Below are positions 63,601 through 64,000 of a stretch of 64,000 nt of DNA, in pieces (position 1 is the stretch's first letter; each line of letters begins with the position of its first letter). The stretch comes from Vibrio sp. D404a. GTDB lineage: Bacteria; Pseudomonadota; Gammaproteobacteria; Enterobacterales; Vibrionaceae. The translations under genes and the position numbers were made by a program. The stretch covers positions 149,672-213,671 of the forward strand of contig NZ_JAHGAJ010000002.1 in the NCBI RefSeq assembly GCF_030248535.1, written 5' to 3'. Under the pieces are notes generated by a model. That model was not told where the DNA came from, ran no database searches, and saw only the letters and a program-made list of their open reading frames with translations.

Positions 63601-64000
63601 AGTTACCGTCACGTTGATGTTGGCATCGACGCTGCCGCCTTGGCCGTCACTCACGGAGAACTCAAGATTCACATCACCATTGAAGTTCTCATTCGGAGCA
63701 AAGCTGTAGGTACCGTCACCGTTGTCCGTGAACACACCGTCTGCACCCGTGTAAGACACATCAGCGATAGATAGGTCATCACCATCAATGTCCGCAGCGC
63801 CAGCAAGTAGATCGGCATCAGTGAAGGTTAGTGAGCCATCCTCTTCGATGGTGTAATTTACATCGTCAGCAGTCGGTAGGTCGTTAACAGGATTAACTGT
63901 CAAGTCACCGGTTGCTTGAATCGTATCGGTGCCATCGGTGATATCAAACTGCATGTCGATATCGCCGTTGAAGTTCTCATCCGGCGTGATGGTGAAGCTG
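60631..64000 (-). CDS. Giant cadherin-like repeat adhesin, C-terminal 1.1 kilo-residues (partial)
   Basis: The gene is cut by the right window edge; the frame stays open to base 64000. The first part is tandem cadherin-like/VCBS-type repeats, each starting with V-N-D-x-P and holding EDG...L.A...D.DGD and F.PNENFNGD, likely calcium-binding. Modules then diverge (about residues 510-960), an acidic Gln/Glu/Ala linker follows near residue 930, and a Gln/Ser/Gly/Asp-rich tail ends in SSI. There is no RTX nonapeptide array or terminal anchor in the last 200 residues, so the secretion route is not clear from this end. Such proteins act in surface attachment and biofilm. The start and any retention module are outside the window. 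Confidence 0.9.
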   Translation of the reverse strand, partial: SFTITPDENFNGDIDMQFDITDGTDTIQATGDLTVNPVNDLPTADDVNYTIEEDGSLTFTDADLLAGAADIDGDDLSIADVSYTGADGVFTDNGDGTYSFAPNENFNGDVNLEFSVSDGQGGSVDANINVTVTDVNDAPVAGSTSYQMNEDGTITLSPEQLIANSSDVDGEVSLDSVSYSGTDGILTQNEDGSVTFAPNENFNGDISLDVVVTDDDGATATTTAGIEVLAVNDGPESEDVNLTTAEDSTILITQEMLLAQATDIDNTADELSASGLQIDPSLGELLDNEDGTWSFTPNENFNGDVPMTFNVSDGQATISVDGNIDVTPVNDAPDAPTIQMQGEEDVVMVIDPAYIADQVTDLDGDEISIESITVRAPANATLTQQPDGMYHLVTTQDFNGLVELGYQATDGEEVVDGSLNVDVIPVNDAPFNVGNAMMTTDEDGAFTFDAGDLMNLFGDIDTADLVVSRIITADGEDGGEVSDNGDGTWTFTPTGDFAGVSDLQVVVSDGEFETVLDVPVYVRPVADGAVISTDHDGPLVFGEDETGHLGLNVGLVDDSETLSNLVMTGFPVGFEVSDGVNTVMITEPGQYIDLFDWDISNLEMTPPENFSGEFFVTVSATTVDYGDEPEAFEDGIDSGDFETLAGDSIILTADDLIGLAENVEADSDDEVKLVHLADRSQGEIVDNGDGTWTFTPAPGFTGEADIAYVIDKDGVLHDEQTGVVVKEEGTPENAEPEVDSIATTEIAAHSTLSFTDEDMLANLSDAEGDNLSIESVSLMEGQGLIESDNQGNYEFTPAEGYTGDVQVGFVATDGENRIESFFNVDIQGGDEATTSEGYALADDGSLTLTDAQLVDELGLSDTAEIVDVADANDAGFFAESGEGEWTYWPNEDFDGNLAMNVDVNDGGEVSSHSLSIQVADESVQSEEPQAEAAQETEEQQVEAAQQTDEQAQDAEAEDSVADVTVAPGDTISISIPDEVSGNESVDYAEMSGLPEGATVSNALDNGDGSFTISGNLEQPVSVGLPEGYEGTSEIQFQGYDELGSSIDGAIGSVEVEVDDQYTMQGSTQEQQPDMAGMESGDSDWTSAGGQDQGVDFTDDSGSFDSGSQSGNDQNNDFDQSSI
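62424..63885 (-). repeat. Five tandem cadherin-like repeats of about 97 residues
   Basis: The V-N-D-x-P landmark (V-A-D at the last) recurs at residues 24, 121, 217, 315, 412 and 511 of the visible protein, spacings 96-99, giving five repeats. They are divergent at DNA level, so recent expansion is not evident. Confidence 0.85.

Noticed and set aside
1..64000. CRISPR arrays, tRNA or rRNA genes, insertion sequences, prophage or integron attC sites
   Set aside because: Looked for on both strands and not found; the only clear tandem repeats are the short ones listed and the adhesin's protein repeats.

Overview
The window looks like a chromosomal segment of a marine Vibrio, most likely from the Splendidus group. 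The reasons are the artPIQM-type arginine transporter, the Rof, SbcCD and ArgO homologues, a type-B CAT close to the Vibrio chromosomal form, and a polysaccharide-degradation locus dedicated to alginate. Gene assignments come from reading the translated sequence; no database search was possible. No tRNA, rRNA, CRISPR array, insertion sequence or prophage was seen.

Layout. 1-2819: end of an exopolysaccharide locus (two glycosyltransferases, one of them cut by the window edge, and a priming sugar transferase). 2976-9640: LysR regulator and a three-gene RND efflux operon, ended by a strong two-way terminator. 9684-12816: small housekeeping genes (two GNATs, a small membrane protein, a HAD phosphatase, a maltose-acetyltransferase relative). 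13139-16056: arginine ABC transporter artP-artJ-artQ-artM on the minus strand. 16518-25946: an exporter-type ABC half-transporter, thioesterase, large U32 protein, GST, GyrI-like protein, rof plus a zinc-ribbon gene, a BamA-like barrel, a CatB-like acetyltransferase, and small proteins. 26272-30672: UspA, then a light/UV block of cryptochrome DASH, iron-sulfur photolyase and SDR, with a convergent DUF2256 gene whose 5' end looks frameshifted. 30830-35809: SbcCD nuclease.

36051-49595 is the alginate island. It holds a tandem-PL7 lipoprotein lyase, a CBM32-PL7 lipoprotein lyase, a non-catalytic two-module lipoprotein, a KdgM-type oligouronate porin, a KdgF-like cupin with substituted metal ligands, an SDR that is a candidate uronate (DEH) reductase, and a sodium/solute symporter of the oligoalginate type. 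A cNMP/CBS/DUF294 protein and a DnaQ-type exonuclease sit inside it, and a dCache chemoreceptor follows at 50481. The expected order of work is: surface lyases cut alginate, the porin admits oligomers, the symporter imports them, and cytoplasmic enzymes process the monomer. No PL15/PL17 oligoalginate lyase, KDG kinase or aldolase is in this window. Upstream of most of these genes lies a recurrent ATACAAAT element, in its best forms TTGTnnnACAA, which I propose as the operator of one GntR/FadR-like regulator.

52581-64000: ArgO exporter with a GNAT, a methyltransferase, a Fur-box-preceded catecholate-type TonB receptor, a LysR regulator, a 0.94-kb non-coding stretch with a structured leader, an RpoS-like sigma factor (RpoQ-like), an unknown small protein, and the C-terminal 1.1 kilo-residues of a giant repeat adhesin that continues beyond the right edge.
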